Below the pieces are notes generated by a model. It made no database searches. It saw only the letters and a list, made by a program, of their open reading frames with translations, and was not told the DNA's origin. A DNA stretch of 64,000 bases from Methylosinus trichosporium OB3b. Lineage in GTDB: Bacteria > Pseudomonadota > Alphaproteobacteria > Rhizobiales > Beijerinckiaceae. The stretch is taken from positions 1,674,001 to 1,738,000 of the forward strand of contig NZ_CP023737.1 of the NCBI RefSeq assembly GCF_002752655.1, read 5' to 3'. Shown here one piece after another: positions 36,289-45,762 of the stretch (position 1 is the stretch's first letter; every line of letters begins with the position of its first letter). A program made the position numbers and the translations under genes.

Positions 36289-37302
36289 ATAGGTCGCGTA
36301 AGCGGTGACCTCGGGACTGATCTTGTATTGCACGGAACCGAGGGCCGAGAGGAAGCCCTGGTGGGTATGCGCGGAATATTGTCGGTCGGCGCCGAAGAAT
36401 CCCTGCGCCTCCGCGTAAGCAGCCGCCGCCTGCGCCGGGGTTCCCGAATTGTCGTAGGCGTAGATGTAGCGCCGCCATGTGGCCGATTTGTCATAATAGG
36501 AATAGCGCAGGCCGCCGGTCAGATCGAGGTCCGGCGTCACATGCCAGGCGCCGCGCGCATAGGGCGCGATCTCGTCGGTGCGCGGGTTGTCGTAGCTTTG
36601 CTGGCCCGCATTGTTCACGCCTTGCAGCTGCGCGGCCGTCGGACTCGCGCCATAGTAGAACAGAGCGGCGAGGTTGCTGGTCGTGGTGAGACCGTGATTG
36701 TAGAGGTTTTCGTGCAGGTAGAACAGACCGGCCGCGCCTTCTACGGGCTCTCCGACCGGCATGGTGATCTTGGCCTCGCTGGTCACCGTCCGCTCCGGCG
36801 ACACATGGCCGTTGGCATTGGTGTAGATCACCGGCGAGATTATGCCGCCGTCGCGATTGTTCGGATGGAAGTCCCAGCCGCGATAGGAGGTCGTCCAGTT
36901 CAAGCGATAGCCGTTGATGACGTAATCGACGATGATCGCAGCGCCTTCGCTTTCGACCGCGGTCTGCTTGTAGCCGAGGATGTCGGTGGTGAGGCTCTGC
37001 AGCTGGCTCTTGCTCGGCGCAGTCCAGCCGAGCCTCGCGGCGGCTTCATAGAAGCCCGAATTCGGGATCGCGCCGTTGAACAACTCGCTGCAGCAGGCCT
37101 GATTGACATGCGAGTAATCGAAGACGCCGCGCACGCTGAGATCGGCCGTAGGCTGCCAGAGGAGTTGCGCGCGCACGCCTTTGTCGTGCCAATCGTAATA
37201 TTTCTGGCCCGCCTGCACGGTGTTGTAGACATATCCTTCGCGGTCCGAGGTGAAGCCCGACAGGCGGTAGGCGAATTGATCGCTGTCGCCGATCGCGCCG
37301 GC

Positions 37303-37770
37303 GGTCAATGGCGTCGTCGGATTCAAGCCGACCTTCGGCCGCGTCGCCGGCTATCCGCACAATGGAACATTGTTCCACATCGGCCCGCTGACGCGCACGG
37401 TCACGGACGCCGCCCTGCTCCTCAATGTGATCGCGCACCCCGATCCGCGCGATTGGACCAGCCTGCCGAGCGACGGCCGCGACTGGACGGCGGGCCTCGA
37501 CGACAGCGTCAAGGGATTGCGGGTCGCCTATAACCGCACGCTCGGCTATCTCGACGTCGATCCCGCGATCCTGACGATCGTCGACAAGGCCGTCGCCCGG
37601 CTCGGAGAACTCGGCGTCGTCGTCGAGGAGGTCGATCCCGGCTTTTCGGATCCGTCCGCGATCATCGACAGGATCAACGCCGAGCGCGCCATCCGGCTAC
37701 GCAAGGAAATCGGCGACGCCGGCTTCGATCTCATCTATCCCGGCATTCGCAAGCGGGTCGAAAATCTCGA
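37303..37770 (+). pseudogene. amidase-signature family fragment
   Basis: GVVGFKPTFGRVAGYP, then LFHIGPLTRTVTDAALLL and a C-terminal-half sequence to about FDLIYPGIRKRVE, is the amidase-signature family downstream of the catalytic Ser-cis-Ser-Lys triad. The 5' end is fused to the receptor remnant near 37305-37320. The 3' end runs into the antisense of a flavoprotein fragment near 37770. Confidence 0.8.
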
Positions 37771-37774
37771 AAAG

Positions 37775-38140
37775 CGCACAATCGCCGTTCTCGTCCTTCA
37801 GGAACTCGACGCCCCAGCGGTCGAGCTCCCTGATCATGTCGAAGGAGCGCTCCGCATAGGCGAGGATCGGCTTTTGGTCGACGATTCCGTCATTGGCGAT
37901 GGTGATCTCGCGCACATATTGCTCGGGCGTGGCGAAGCCCGGCACGACGGCGTTGTTGAGCCCGTCCATGCCGACGGCGATCGCGCCCGAGCGCTTCACA
38001 TTGACTTTTTCCAGCAGCACGACCTTGAGCGCCGGATTGGCCGCCTTGGCCTTGTAGGCCGCGAGCGGGCCTGCGGTTCCGCCGCCGATCACCAGCACAT
38101 CGGCGTCGAATCGGATGGCGGCGTCGTCGATATCGGTCAC
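37775..38140 (-). pseudogene. fumarate reductase/AprA-like flavoprotein, N-terminal fragment
   Basis: From ATG 38140: ADVLVIGGGTAGPLAAYKAK (FAD site), VVLLEKVNVKRSGAIAVGMD and ERSFDMIRELDRWGVEF are typical of fumarate reductase/adenylylsulfate reductase-type flavoproteins. Only about 120 residues of an expected ~600 remain; the frame then enters amidase DNA. It is divergent from the ABC fragment. Confidence 0.8.
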
Positions 38141-38179
38141 TGATCGCTCCCGCCGGCGCGTCGATCTCCGCGCGGCCTG

Positions 38180-38521
38180 TTGCCTTTGTTATCACTGTTA
38201 GCCTATATGAATGATATGCTATTTGCCAGCCGCCTTCGCACGCCGGCCGAAGCCGCGGGGCCGCCGCCGGCGCAGACCCTGCGCGGGCTCGTCGAACTGC
38301 ACGACGTCACAGTCGGTTATGGGACGCAGCTCGCGCTCGCCGAGCTTCGCCTCGCCGTCCGGCCGGGCGAGTTCCTCTGTCTGCTCGGCCCCTCCGGCTG
38401 CGGCAAATCCACCGCGTTCAATGTGATCGCCAGCTTCGTCCGCCCCACCGCCGGCGAGGCGCAGGTCGACGGAGCCATCGTGCGCGGCCCCGGCCCGGAG
38501 GCTCAGTCCTGCTCCGGATAG
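38180..38521 (+). pseudogene. ABC transporter ATP-binding protein, N-terminal fragment
   Basis: LVELHDVTVGYGTQLALAEL and the Walker A LLGPSGCGKSTAFNVIASF identify an ABC ATPase of the nitrate/taurine/sulfonate type. It ends shortly after IVRGPGPE, before the Q loop, signature and Walker B. The start codon is uncertain. Confidence 0.8.
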
Positions 38522-39086
38522 CATCGGTCTGGCGCGGCCGTTCTATAGCGCTCGCCTCGTGATCGGCGTCATTCTCAAATGGTCGTCGCGTTAAGAAACA
38601 AATCCGGCTCGCGCATTCGGGTGAGCGGAAGATCTCTCTTCGTTCGGCGAAAGCGACCGAGACAAATTGCCGCGACGAGGGAGAGGAGCGTTCCGAGGAA
38701 GACCAATGTGACTGAAACGGCGCCTTCACGCGCGAGCCTCGAATCTCTCCTGAACGCGCTCCTTCGGAAATTCGCTTCACCGATCGGTAATGGCTGTCGC
38801 GCTATCCTGCGATTTGTGCTTGACAACCACGGCTTCGGGACCGATATCGCCCTCGGATAGCGGGGCTTCGCTCCCGCCGTCGACTCCGACAACCCAAGAA
38901 GGAAACATGGGCAGTAGCCGCTTCGGCGCCGCGCCCGCAGCCTCGTCTGCGCTCGCGACGCCACTCGACATCAAAACCATCCGCGGTTTCGGAGACCGCG
39001 TGAGAGGCGTCACGAGGGCCTAGGGGCTCCTGCCTGCCGCTCATGCTCCGCGCCGTGGATCACAACGGCCAAAAGGGAGATGAGCG
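38522..39086. other. stretch without assigned gene
   Basis: On the minus strand at about 38575-38725 a short frame reads VTLVFLGTLLSLVAAICLGR, a single membrane helix followed by a basic tail, but no start codon fits. Nothing else is recognisable. Confidence 0.4.
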
Positions 39087-39323
39087 ATGAACAAGCTCAC
39101 CGCAATCGCATTCGCGCGCCCGTTCGCTCGGAGCGCGGCGTCGTTCTATGCCGAGGCGCAGATCGTCGCGTTTCGCCGTCGCGCGCGACGGACTCCGCTT
39201 TGCGTCTGGAGGCTCGACGCCGCCTCGGGAGGTCTTCTGTGCGTGTGGACCGACGAGACGGAGGCCGACCCTCGCCTCGCGCAGGACAATGGCGAGCCGC
39301 CCCCTTCGCGCCTCGCCGCCTGA
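39087..39323 (+). CDS. small hypothetical protein
   Basis: 78 residues from ATG 39087 with GGGAGA upstream. The middle (LCVWRLDAASGGLLCVWTDE) looks like a two-strand Trp-containing motif; the ends are Arg/Ala-rich. No family is recognised. It lies upstream of the NRAMP gene on the same strand with 175 bases between. Confidence 0.45.
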   Translation: MNKLTAIAFARPFARSAASFYAEAQIVAFRRRARRTPLCVWRLDAASGGLLCVWTDETEADPRLAQDNGEPPPSRLAA

Positions 39324-39498
39324 CCGGAGGGATCGAATGAACCCCCGCCCAACCACGCCCACCGGCGAGCGCGAGCTCGACCCGGCGGGCGCTTTGAAAT
39401 CCATCCCGATCCGAATTTGCCCGGGCGCGAGAGCGCGAGCGATCGAGAGGGCGTGAGCTCTCGCGAAGGCTCGCCTGCCGCCGGAGAAGAGGCGAGCC

Positions 39499-41139
39499 AT
39501 GACGCTGCATCTCAACCCATCCGAGACCAAAAAGAGCGCGGTTCTCGACGAGGCCCATATCGGCCATATTCGCGGTGCGCTGGGGACCATCCATCATGCC
39601 GATCACGGCCCGCGCATCGGCTTCAAGCGCCGTCTCCAGACGCTTCTCGCCATTCTCGGTCCCGGCCTCATCGTCATGGTCGGCGACAATGACGCGGGCG
39701 CATTCGGAACTTACACTCAGGCGGGCCAGAACTACGGCACGAGCCTGCTGTGGACGCTGCTGCTGCTCGTTCCCGTGCTCTACGTCAATCAGGAGATGGT
39801 GTTGCGGCTCGGCGCCGTCACCGGCGTTGGACACGCGAGGCTCATCGTCGAGCGTTTCGGCAAATTTTGGGGCGCGTTCAGCGTCATCGATCTCTTCCTG
39901 CTCAACGCGCTGACCATCGTCACCGAATTCATCGGCATATCTCTCGCGCTCTCCCATCTGGGCGTCTCGCGGGAGCTCGGCGTGGCGCTGTCGGCCGTCG
40001 TCATCATGGTGGCGGTCGGCACGGGCGACTTCCGCCGCTTCGAGCGCTTCGCTCTGATGCTCTGCGCGGGTAGCCTCGTTCTCATTCCGATCTTCGTGAT
40101 GATTCATCCCCCCATAGCGGATGTCGCGCGCGACATGTTCCTCGTGCAGATGCCGAAGGACGGCAAGCTCAGCGAAGTGATGCTGCTGGTCATAGCGATC
40201 GTGGGCACGACCATCGCGCCCTGGCAGCTCTTCTTCCAGCAGAGCTATGTGATCGACAAGCGCATCACGCCACGCTTCATTCGCTATGAGCGCGTCGATC
40301 TCTGGCTCGGCATAGCGCTCGTCGTCATCGGCGCGGCGGCGATGATGGCCTTCACGGCGGCGGTCTTCGCCGGACGTCCGGAAGCCGGCAACTTCGCCGA
40401 CGCCGGCGCCGTGGCGGAAGGCTTGGGCCGATACGCCGGGCGCCTGCCGGGCATTTTATTCGCTCTGGCGTTGATCGACGCGAGCGTCATAGGCGCCGCG
40501 GCGGTTTCGCTATCCACGGCCTATGCCCTCGGCGACGTGCTGTCGTTGAAGCATTCGCTGCATCGCAAGCCGTCCGATGCGAAAGGCTTCTATGGCGTCT
40601 ATTTCGCGCTCATCGTCGTTTCGGCGGGCCTCGTGCTGACGCCGGGCGCGCCGCTCGGCCTGCTGACCAACGCCGTGCAGACGCTCGCCGGCGTGCTGCT
40701 GCCGAGCGCGACCGTGTTTCTGCTGCTTCTCTGCAATGACGAGGCGGTCCTCGGCCCCTGGGTCAATGGCCGGGGCATGAATCTCTTCACCGGCGCGATC
40801 GTTGCGGTTCTCGTGATGTTGTCGATCATATTGACCGCTTCCGTCTTGTTTCCGGAGCAGACGAACGAGACGGTCATTCTGTCGATCCTCGGCGGCGGCT
40901 CGATTGCAACTATCGCCATCGCTGTTGCGACGGGCGCTCTCCGCACGGGTCGGCGTACGGCGCACGGCGCGATCGGCCGTCACGCCCGCGACAGCTGGCG
41001 CATGCCGCCGCTTCACGCGCTGCCGCCGGCGAAGCTCTCCATGGCGAGCCGCATATGGATGAGCGTGCTACGCTGCTATCTTCTGCTTGCCGGAGGACTC
41101 GTTCTCGCGCGGATCGTCGCGCTCGCTGTCACACACTGA
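39499..41139 (+). CDS. NRAMP-family divalent metal transporter
   Basis: 546 residues with about 11-12 membrane helices. Helix 1 carries GPGLIVMVGDNDAGAFGTYT, where NRAMP proteins have a metal-binding Asp-Pro-Gly-Asn motif; here it is Asp-Asn-Asp-Ala-Gly, as in divergent NRAMP relatives. Helix 6 has LALIDASVIGAAAVSLSTAY in place of the usual Ala-x-x-Met. The substrate may therefore be Mg2+ or Mn2+ rather than Fe2+ (inference). The hydrophilic C-terminus has an extra membrane helix. It abuts the DMT gene, whose ATG begins one base after its stop. Confidence 0.85.
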   Translation: MTLHLNPSETKKSAVLDEAHIGHIRGALGTIHHADHGPRIGFKRRLQTLLAILGPGLIVMVGDNDAGAFGTYTQAGQNYGTSLLWTLLLLVPVLYVNQEMVLRLGAVTGVGHARLIVERFGKFWGAFSVIDLFLLNALTIVTEFIGISLALSHLGVSRELGVALSAVVIMVAVGTGDFRRFERFALMLCAGSLVLIPIFVMIHPPIADVARDMFLVQMPKDGKLSEVMLLVIAIVGTTIAPWQLFFQQSYVIDKRITPRFIRYERVDLWLGIALVVIGAAAMMAFTAAVFAGRPEAGNFADAGAVAEGLGRYAGRLPGILFALALIDASVIGAAAVSLSTAYALGDVLSLKHSLHRKPSDAKGFYGVYFALIVVSAGLVLTPGAPLGLLTNAVQTLAGVLLPSATVFLLLLCNDEAVLGPWVNGRGMNLFTGAIVAVLVMLSIILTASVLFPEQTNETVILSILGGGSIATIAIAVATGALRTGRRTAHGAIGRHARDSWRMPPLHALPPAKLSMASRIWMSVLRCYLLLAGGLVLARIVALAVTH

Positions 41140-42210
41140 ATGTCTGCGCCGAACATGAAAGCGAAAGCCATCTCCTATGCGCTGCTCTCGGCGGCTCTGT
41201 TCGGGGTCTCGACGCCGGCCGCCAAGCTGCTTCTCGCGGACATAGATCAGCGCATCCTCGCCGGCCTGCTCTATTGCGGCGCCGGCGTCGGCGTCGCTCT
41301 GCTGCGCCGTCTCCCGCTTCGGCTCGGCCTCGCCATCCGCGCTGAAGAGGCGAAGCTCGGCGGGACGGATTGGGTGTGGACGGGCGCGGCGACGCTGGCT
41401 GGCGGCGTCGCCGCCCCTCTGCTGCTGATGTTCGGCCTCGCCCGTGCGGAAGCCGCGACGGCCTCGTTGCTGCTCACGCTCGAGGGCGTCTTCACCGCAG
41501 CCATCGCATGGTTCGTGTTTCGCGAGCCTTTCGATCGTCGCATCGCCCTCGGCATGGCCCTCATCGTCGCTGGGTCGCTCTGCCTCGCCTGGTCGGGAGC
41601 GCCCAGCCTTTCTGGCGCGCTCGGGCCTGTCGCGATCGCCGCGGCCTGCCTCGCCTGGGCCGTCGACAACAACCTCACACGTCGTGTCTCGCTCTCCGAT
41701 CCGCTGCAAATCGTCGAGATCAAGGGAATGGTCGCCGGCGCGGTCAATCTCGGACTTGGGCTATTCGCCGGCGCTTTCATGCCCTCCATCCCGCTGGTCG
41801 GCGCGGCGAGCGTCGTCGGCTTTCTCGGCTATGGCGTCAGCCTGGCGCTGTTCGTTCTGGCCCTCCGCCATCTCGGCACGGCGCGCACCGGCGCCTATTT
41901 CTCCACGGCTCCCTTTCTCGGCGCCGCGGTCTCCGTCGCGGCGCTCGGCGAGCCCTTAACGATGGAACTCGCCGCCGGAGCGGCGCTGATGGGCGCGGGC
42001 GTCTGGCTGCATCTGACCGAATGCCACGAGCACGAGCATTTGCACCACGCCGTCGAGCACTCGCATTCGCATGTTCATGACGAACATCATCGGCATGGAG
42101 ACCACTCCGACCATGAGAACGGCCAGCCGCACGTACATTGGCACGCGCACGAGCCGCTGCTGCACGCGCATCCTCATATGCCCGACATGCATCACCGACA
42201 CGATCATTGA
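41140..42210 (+). CDS. DMT/EamA transporter with His-rich cytoplasmic tail
   Basis: 356 residues. Ten helices in two EamA repeats (ALLSAALFGVSTPAAKLLL; LLLTLEGVFTAAIAWFVFRE; ALRHLGTARTGAYFSTAPFL). After about residue 290 follows a hydrophilic tail with about 25 His in 65 residues (HEHEHLHHAVEHSHSHVHDE), a metal-binding signature also found on Zn/Ni/Co transporters. EamA members normally move metabolites. The tail and the NRAMP partner point to metal-linked transport or sensing (inference). Confidence 0.85.
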   Translation: MSAPNMKAKAISYALLSAALFGVSTPAAKLLLADIDQRILAGLLYCGAGVGVALLRRLPLRLGLAIRAEEAKLGGTDWVWTGAATLAGGVAAPLLLMFGLARAEAATASLLLTLEGVFTAAIAWFVFREPFDRRIALGMALIVAGSLCLAWSGAPSLSGALGPVAIAAACLAWAVDNNLTRRVSLSDPLQIVEIKGMVAGAVNLGLGLFAGAFMPSIPLVGAASVVGFLGYGVSLALFVLALRHLGTARTGAYFSTAPFLGAAVSVAALGEPLTMELAAGAALMGAGVWLHLTECHEHEHLHHAVEHSHSHVHDEHHRHGDHSDHENGQPHVHWHAHEPLLHAHPHMPDMHHRHDH

Positions 42211-42269
42211 CCGAAGACCGAACCTCGCCGCCTCTTCTCGCGCGTCGATGGCGTCGCGAGCGGAGCGAG

Positions 42270-42446
42270 GATGAGTCCGACGCAGTCGGTCGCGCCGAAC
42301 GGGATCTGAAAGCGCTGATCGATCGCGCGCCGCGCATCGTTCATCGCCGGATCGACGAACGGATCGAGGACATACGGATCGAAGATGTCGCGGTCGGGGA
42401 TCTTCTGCTGGCTCGAGCCGGCGAGGTCGCTTCGAGCTGGCGATAG
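42270..42446 (+). pseudogene. heavy-metal P-type ATPase fragment
   Basis: The plus strand reads RAERDLKALIDRAPRIVHRR followed by IEDVAVGDLLLARAGEV, the actuator-domain segment of P1B-type metal ATPases. It stops where an IS6 remnant begins. About 55 codons remain out of an expected ~700. It follows the NRAMP and DMT genes, so a larger metal operon was probably cut here. Confidence 0.7.
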
Positions 42447-42676
42447 CTCATGGGATACGACACATACCAGCGGACGCCCCAAAGAATGACCTGGCGCTCA
42501 AAATGGCTGCCCTTGAAATAGATCATCGCTCTGTTCCGCCCGCCGCGCTGCCGCCGACAATCGTAGCCCGTTCCGGCCTGCGATAAAAATTTGCGACAAA
42601 GCCTTCCGCCTGCCCCACGCCCGGCGATCATGGCCCCAATCCGTCCGCGAGAAACATTCGCGACAGAGCCGGCAAT
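42440..42676 (-). mobile_element. nested IS6-family remnants (subtypes B in A)
   Basis: 42440-42609 is a subtype B left end with the start MIYFKGSHFERQVILWGVRW, ending in TGCGACAAAGCC. It abuts a subtype A end (42610-42676; complement begins CTCTGTCGCGAATG). B inserted into or recombined with A, and neither keeps the rest of the transposase. Confidence 0.75.
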
Positions 42677-42868
42677 TTTTATCCTCGAGCGAATGATCGT
42701 CGATCGAATACAAGCCGGACGAAGATTATTGGAAATATTCCAATCAGACTATAGATGAGAAGTATTCTTATTGGCCTCACCGACACTTGAGACTTCGAGT
42801 TGTTTCTGGCTAGCATGACGGAAGAATATCGGCAGGCCGCGACTCATCGTCCTTTCGAAATGGGAATC

Positions 42869-43239
42869 ATGATGCCTACCTTCATGCTTCGCGCGTCCAG
42901 CGCGCGATTTTGTGCATTCGCGCACCGGCGCGCGATCGGCTCGACGATGGCGAGCTTCGCCGCTCTGCTCGTGGCTGGCGCCATCACTCCCGCCGGCGCG
43001 CAGTCCAATGTCACGACTCTTCCCGCGGTCGCCATCGACGCGCCGCGCGAGACTCCGAGGGTCGCGCAACGCCACGCCGTGCCGCAGAGCGCTTCACATC
43101 GACGCGCGATCGCGCGACGTCCCGCGCCGCATCCGCCGCAACAGATCTCGCGAGCGCGCGGGCAGCGCATCGATGTGGCGACGGCGCCTGCCAGCGCCTC
43201 ACTCGGCGGACCCGCCGTATCCTCGACCGTGGCGCTCAT
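42869..43239 (+). pseudogene. TonB-dependent receptor, 5' fragment
   Basis: From about ATG 42869 a long signal peptide (FAALLVAGAITPAGAQ) is followed by a TonB-box-like VTTLPAVAIDAP and a Pro/Arg-rich region. The frame then enters the antisense of the monooxygenase gene near 43239. The plug and barrel are missing. It may be the 5' half of a siderophore receptor once encoded next to the siderophore genes. Confidence 0.6.
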
Positions 43240-44552
43240 GCGCAGACCGCCTGTGCAAGCGCCGCGGCGGCGGCGTCGATCGCCTCGATCGAGCCGACGA
43301 TCTCGCCGGCGCGCACCGAGATCACCAAGAGAAGTGTGTCGGAGAGGCCATGGGTCTCCTCCGACCAGCCTTGCACATCTGCGAGAATTTGCTGCAGGCT
43401 CGCCGCGGAAGACGCAAGCGGCAGACGATAGCGCCGATCGACATCCTGACGCTGCATGAACGGCCGCAATGGCTCGACCATGTCGGGTAGCCCGCGACGC
43501 TCATAGCCCGTGGCGAGCACCACCGCGTCATAACGCGCGTCCTCGAAGCCGCCATGGAGACGATCGTGCAGACGCAACAAGACCGCTCCGTCGACGACCG
43601 CGATCGCGTCGGGCTCCGTTTCGCGCAGCAGCCGGCGGCGGCGGATGCCGAGCACGCAGTCCTCATAGAGAATGGCGTGAAGCCGTGCGATCAGCTTGGC
43701 GTCGACGGACGCATAATTGGTGTGTCGCAATTCTTCGAGCACATCGGCGCGGCGATCGCTCTCGAGCTCGAACATGAGATCGACCGCTTCCGGGTCGAAG
43801 ATCTCATTGGCGAACGCCGTGTCGTCGGCGGGCCGCAGCGCAAAATTGCGAATGACGAGATCGACGCATGCGTTCGGAAAGCGCTCGCCGAGGTCGACGG
43901 CGATCTCGGCGCCGCTCTGCCCGCCGCCTATCACCGCGACGCGGGGCTCCGCCTTGCCGGCGAGCGCCGCGTCGATCCCCGAGAGATAGCGCGAGGAATG
44001 CAGCACCCGGCGGTCGGCGACCGTGTCGAAAGGAGCCGGGATGACGGGGCGCCCGCCCGTCGCGACGACGAGATGGCGCGCGCGTCGCAGGCATTTTCGT
44101 CCCGTCGCGTCCCGTGAGACGGCTTCCAATGCGACGATGCGTCCCTCGCTCAGCACCGGCGCGATGTGATCGACAGTCTCGCCATAACAGACATGTCCGT
44201 CGAGCCTCATCGCCGCCCAGCGCAGATAGTCGTTGAACTCGATGCGGCTCGGATTGAACGTCTTCAGATTGAGGAAGGCGGTGAGCCGCCCCTTCTCGTG
44301 CAGATAATTGAGAAAGCTGAACGGGCTCGTCGGATCGCGCAGCGTGACGAGATCCTTGACGAAGGCGATCTGCATGTCGGTTCCCGGCAGCAGCATGTCG
44401 ACATGCCAAGCGAACGACTTCTGTCGCTCGAGAAAGACCGTGCGCCACGGCTCGCGCCGTCGCCGTCCCGATTCGTCGAGCGCGATGGCGAGCGCGAGAT
44501 TCGAAGGGCCGAAGCCGATACCGAGGATGTCATAGCAGGAAGCGTCAATCAT
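43236..44552 (-). CDS. L-ornithine N5- / L-lysine N6-monooxygenase (hydroxamate siderophore)
   Basis: 438 residues, normal for the PvdA/IucD/VbsO family. FAD site YDILGIGFGPSNLALAIALD, substrate region WHVDMLLPGTDMQIAFVKDL, NADPH site VAVIGGGQSGAEIAVDLGER, and VVLATGYERRGLP near the end are all present. It hydroxylates the side-chain amine that later forms the hydroxamate. Ornithine is favoured by the vicibactin-like partner genes, but lysine cannot be excluded. It follows the acyltransferase gene by 39 bases. Confidence 0.92.
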   Translation of the reverse strand: MIDASCYDILGIGFGPSNLALAIALDESGRRRREPWRTVFLERQKSFAWHVDMLLPGTDMQIAFVKDLVTLRDPTSPFSFLNYLHEKGRLTAFLNLKTFNPSRIEFNDYLRWAAMRLDGHVCYGETVDHIAPVLSEGRIVALEAVSRDATGRKCLRRARHLVVATGGRPVIPAPFDTVADRRVLHSSRYLSGIDAALAGKAEPRVAVIGGGQSGAEIAVDLGERFPNACVDLVIRNFALRPADDTAFANEIFDPEAVDLMFELESDRRADVLEELRHTNYASVDAKLIARLHAILYEDCVLGIRRRRLLRETEPDAIAVVDGAVLLRLHDRLHGGFEDARYDAVVLATGYERRGLPDMVEPLRPFMQRQDVDRRYRLPLASSAASLQQILADVQGWSEETHGLSDTLLLVISVRAGEIVGSIEAIDAAAAALAQAVCA

Positions 44553-44591
44553 CGAGCCGATCCTTTGCAGAGCGAAAGCGGGAAGCTTTGG

Positions 44592-45623
44592 TCAGGGACG
44601 GCGCGGCGCGCCGGAGAGCGACGCCTCCGCCGCGCCCGGCGCCCAGAGATGGTCGTGAAAGAAACGATCGCGGGTCAGCATCACCAGCGCGGCGCGCTTA
44701 TGCGGAAACTCGACCGTGCCGATCGTCGCGAAGCCCGAGCGCTCGAGATTGCGCAACTGCCGACAATGATCGGCGCGCGGCTCGCCGACGATGCGCTGGG
44801 TGCGCGGATCGTCCAGAAACATGAAATGCGTCAGCGACGGCAGCCAGGCCGACACATAGGCCGCGCCGCGGGAGTTCTCGTCGCCGATCGCGACATGCCA
44901 GCCGCGATCGAAATCCTCGCAGGCGTAGAGCGGGCCGAGCCGGTTCTCGGCCGCGTGATAGACCTCGAACCAGCCGAAGGGCGCTTCGTCGAACTCCCCG
45001 ATCAACGGCAACATATGCGGATCGGAAAGGAGCGTCTCGATATAGGCGCGATGACGGTCGATCGGCCCGGCCTCTTCCCAGATTTGCGCGATGCGCGGCG
45101 TGTTCATCCATGCGTTCAGCAGCTCGGCGTCGTCGATGGTCGCGATTCGGAAGGCGATCTCGCGATCGAGCCAGGGAATGCGGCGCCGATAGACCATTCC
45201 ACGCGGCTTGGGCGGCCGCAGCGGATGGCCGCGACCGCCCGTCGTCACGCGCAGCTGAGGGAAGGGGCGGAGCCGCGCGTCGGTGAGCCAGAGATCGGGC
45301 AATTGCCAGACGAGCGAGGGTAGAAGATCGATCGACGCCGTGGCGCCTGGAACGCGCTGCGCGCCAGCATGGGCGATGAGCGTCTCTGCGGTCGGCGCAT
45401 CCGCGTGGAGACGAATCGTCTCGATCGCGGCATTCTGCGCCGTCGTGCGCTCGACGAAAGCGATCGTCTCGCGCACGAGCCGAGCAGGCTCGTCGCATCG
45501 CCCGCCGTCGAGCCGCGCTTCGAGCTTGGTCTCGTGCGCGTCGAGAATTGTGAAGCGCGCGTCGCCGGTAGCGGGCGCGATATCGATGGCGCCTGTCGAT
45601 TGCCGCAACAGCTGAGCCGTCAT
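44592..45623 (-). CDS. siderophore GNAT acyltransferase (AlcB/IucB/VbsA type)
   Basis: 343 residues from ATG 45623. The C-terminal ~180 residues form the AlcB-type acyltransferase fold: AELLNAWMNTPRIAQIWEE, HMLPLIGEFDEAPFGWFEVY, and THFMFLDDPRTQRIVGEPRA with the acyl-CoA-contacting HFMFLDDPRT region. It acylates the N-hydroxy amine. With the monooxygenase it forms an operon, divergent from the synthetase across about 140 bases. Confidence 0.88.
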   Translation of the reverse strand: MTAQLLRQSTGAIDIAPATGDARFTILDAHETKLEARLDGGRCDEPARLVRETIAFVERTTAQNAAIETIRLHADAPTAETLIAHAGAQRVPGATASIDLLPSLVWQLPDLWLTDARLRPFPQLRVTTGGRGHPLRPPKPRGMVYRRRIPWLDREIAFRIATIDDAELLNAWMNTPRIAQIWEEAGPIDRHRAYIETLLSDPHMLPLIGEFDEAPFGWFEVYHAAENRLGPLYACEDFDRGWHVAIGDENSRGAAYVSAWLPSLTHFMFLDDPRTQRIVGEPRADHCRQLRNLERSGFATIGTVEFPHKRAALVMLTRDRFFHDHLWAPGAAEASLSGAPRRP

Positions 45624-45762
45624 TTCTGTCCTCCTCGACCCGACGAGCGTTCGAGGTGATGACGATCGAGCCGCGTCGAAATTCACCGTTGTCGAAAATG
45701 AATTGCCGATTTCGTCATTCGTCTTCCTTTCGGCGCACGGCGTCGGGAAGAAGGATGTCGAG

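Larger units (their letters stand above)
33214..37320 (-). pseudogene. TonB-dependent receptor fused to an Omp25-like barrel, 5'-truncated, interrupted by IS1380
   Basis: Reading leftward from about 37320, the first piece is a TonB receptor barrel without signal peptide, TonB box or plug (QFAYRLSGFTSDREGYVYNT, DLDLTGGLRYSYYDKSATWR). It stops at TAYATY near 36290. The second piece resumes NKTGYARGGRAGGPSLSF near 34680 and reaches the receptor end FAGITLRAKF. A linker then leads into a second barrel with YDWRGVYVGFDVGHAWGHDR and a final LTAGLSWKFADN, like Omp25/RopB porins. The frame happens to stay open across the antisense of the IS, so one very long open frame results; it is not one protein. 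The 5' cut joins an amidase fragment. Confidence 0.82.

Noticed and set aside
33214..37326. A single 1370-residue outer-membrane protein
   Set aside because: The middle part is the antisense of an intact IS1380 transposase; only the two outer parts look like receptor.
39330..39498. A metal riboswitch upstream of the NRAMP gene
   Set aside because: The leader is GC-rich and can form hairpins, but I could not find the conserved core of the Mn or Mg riboswitch families.
45624..45762. An iron-responsive operator (TGA-N9-TCA) between the divergent siderophore genes
   Set aside because: ATGA and TCAT strings occur but with the wrong spacing; no convincing Fur, RirA or Irr site was found.
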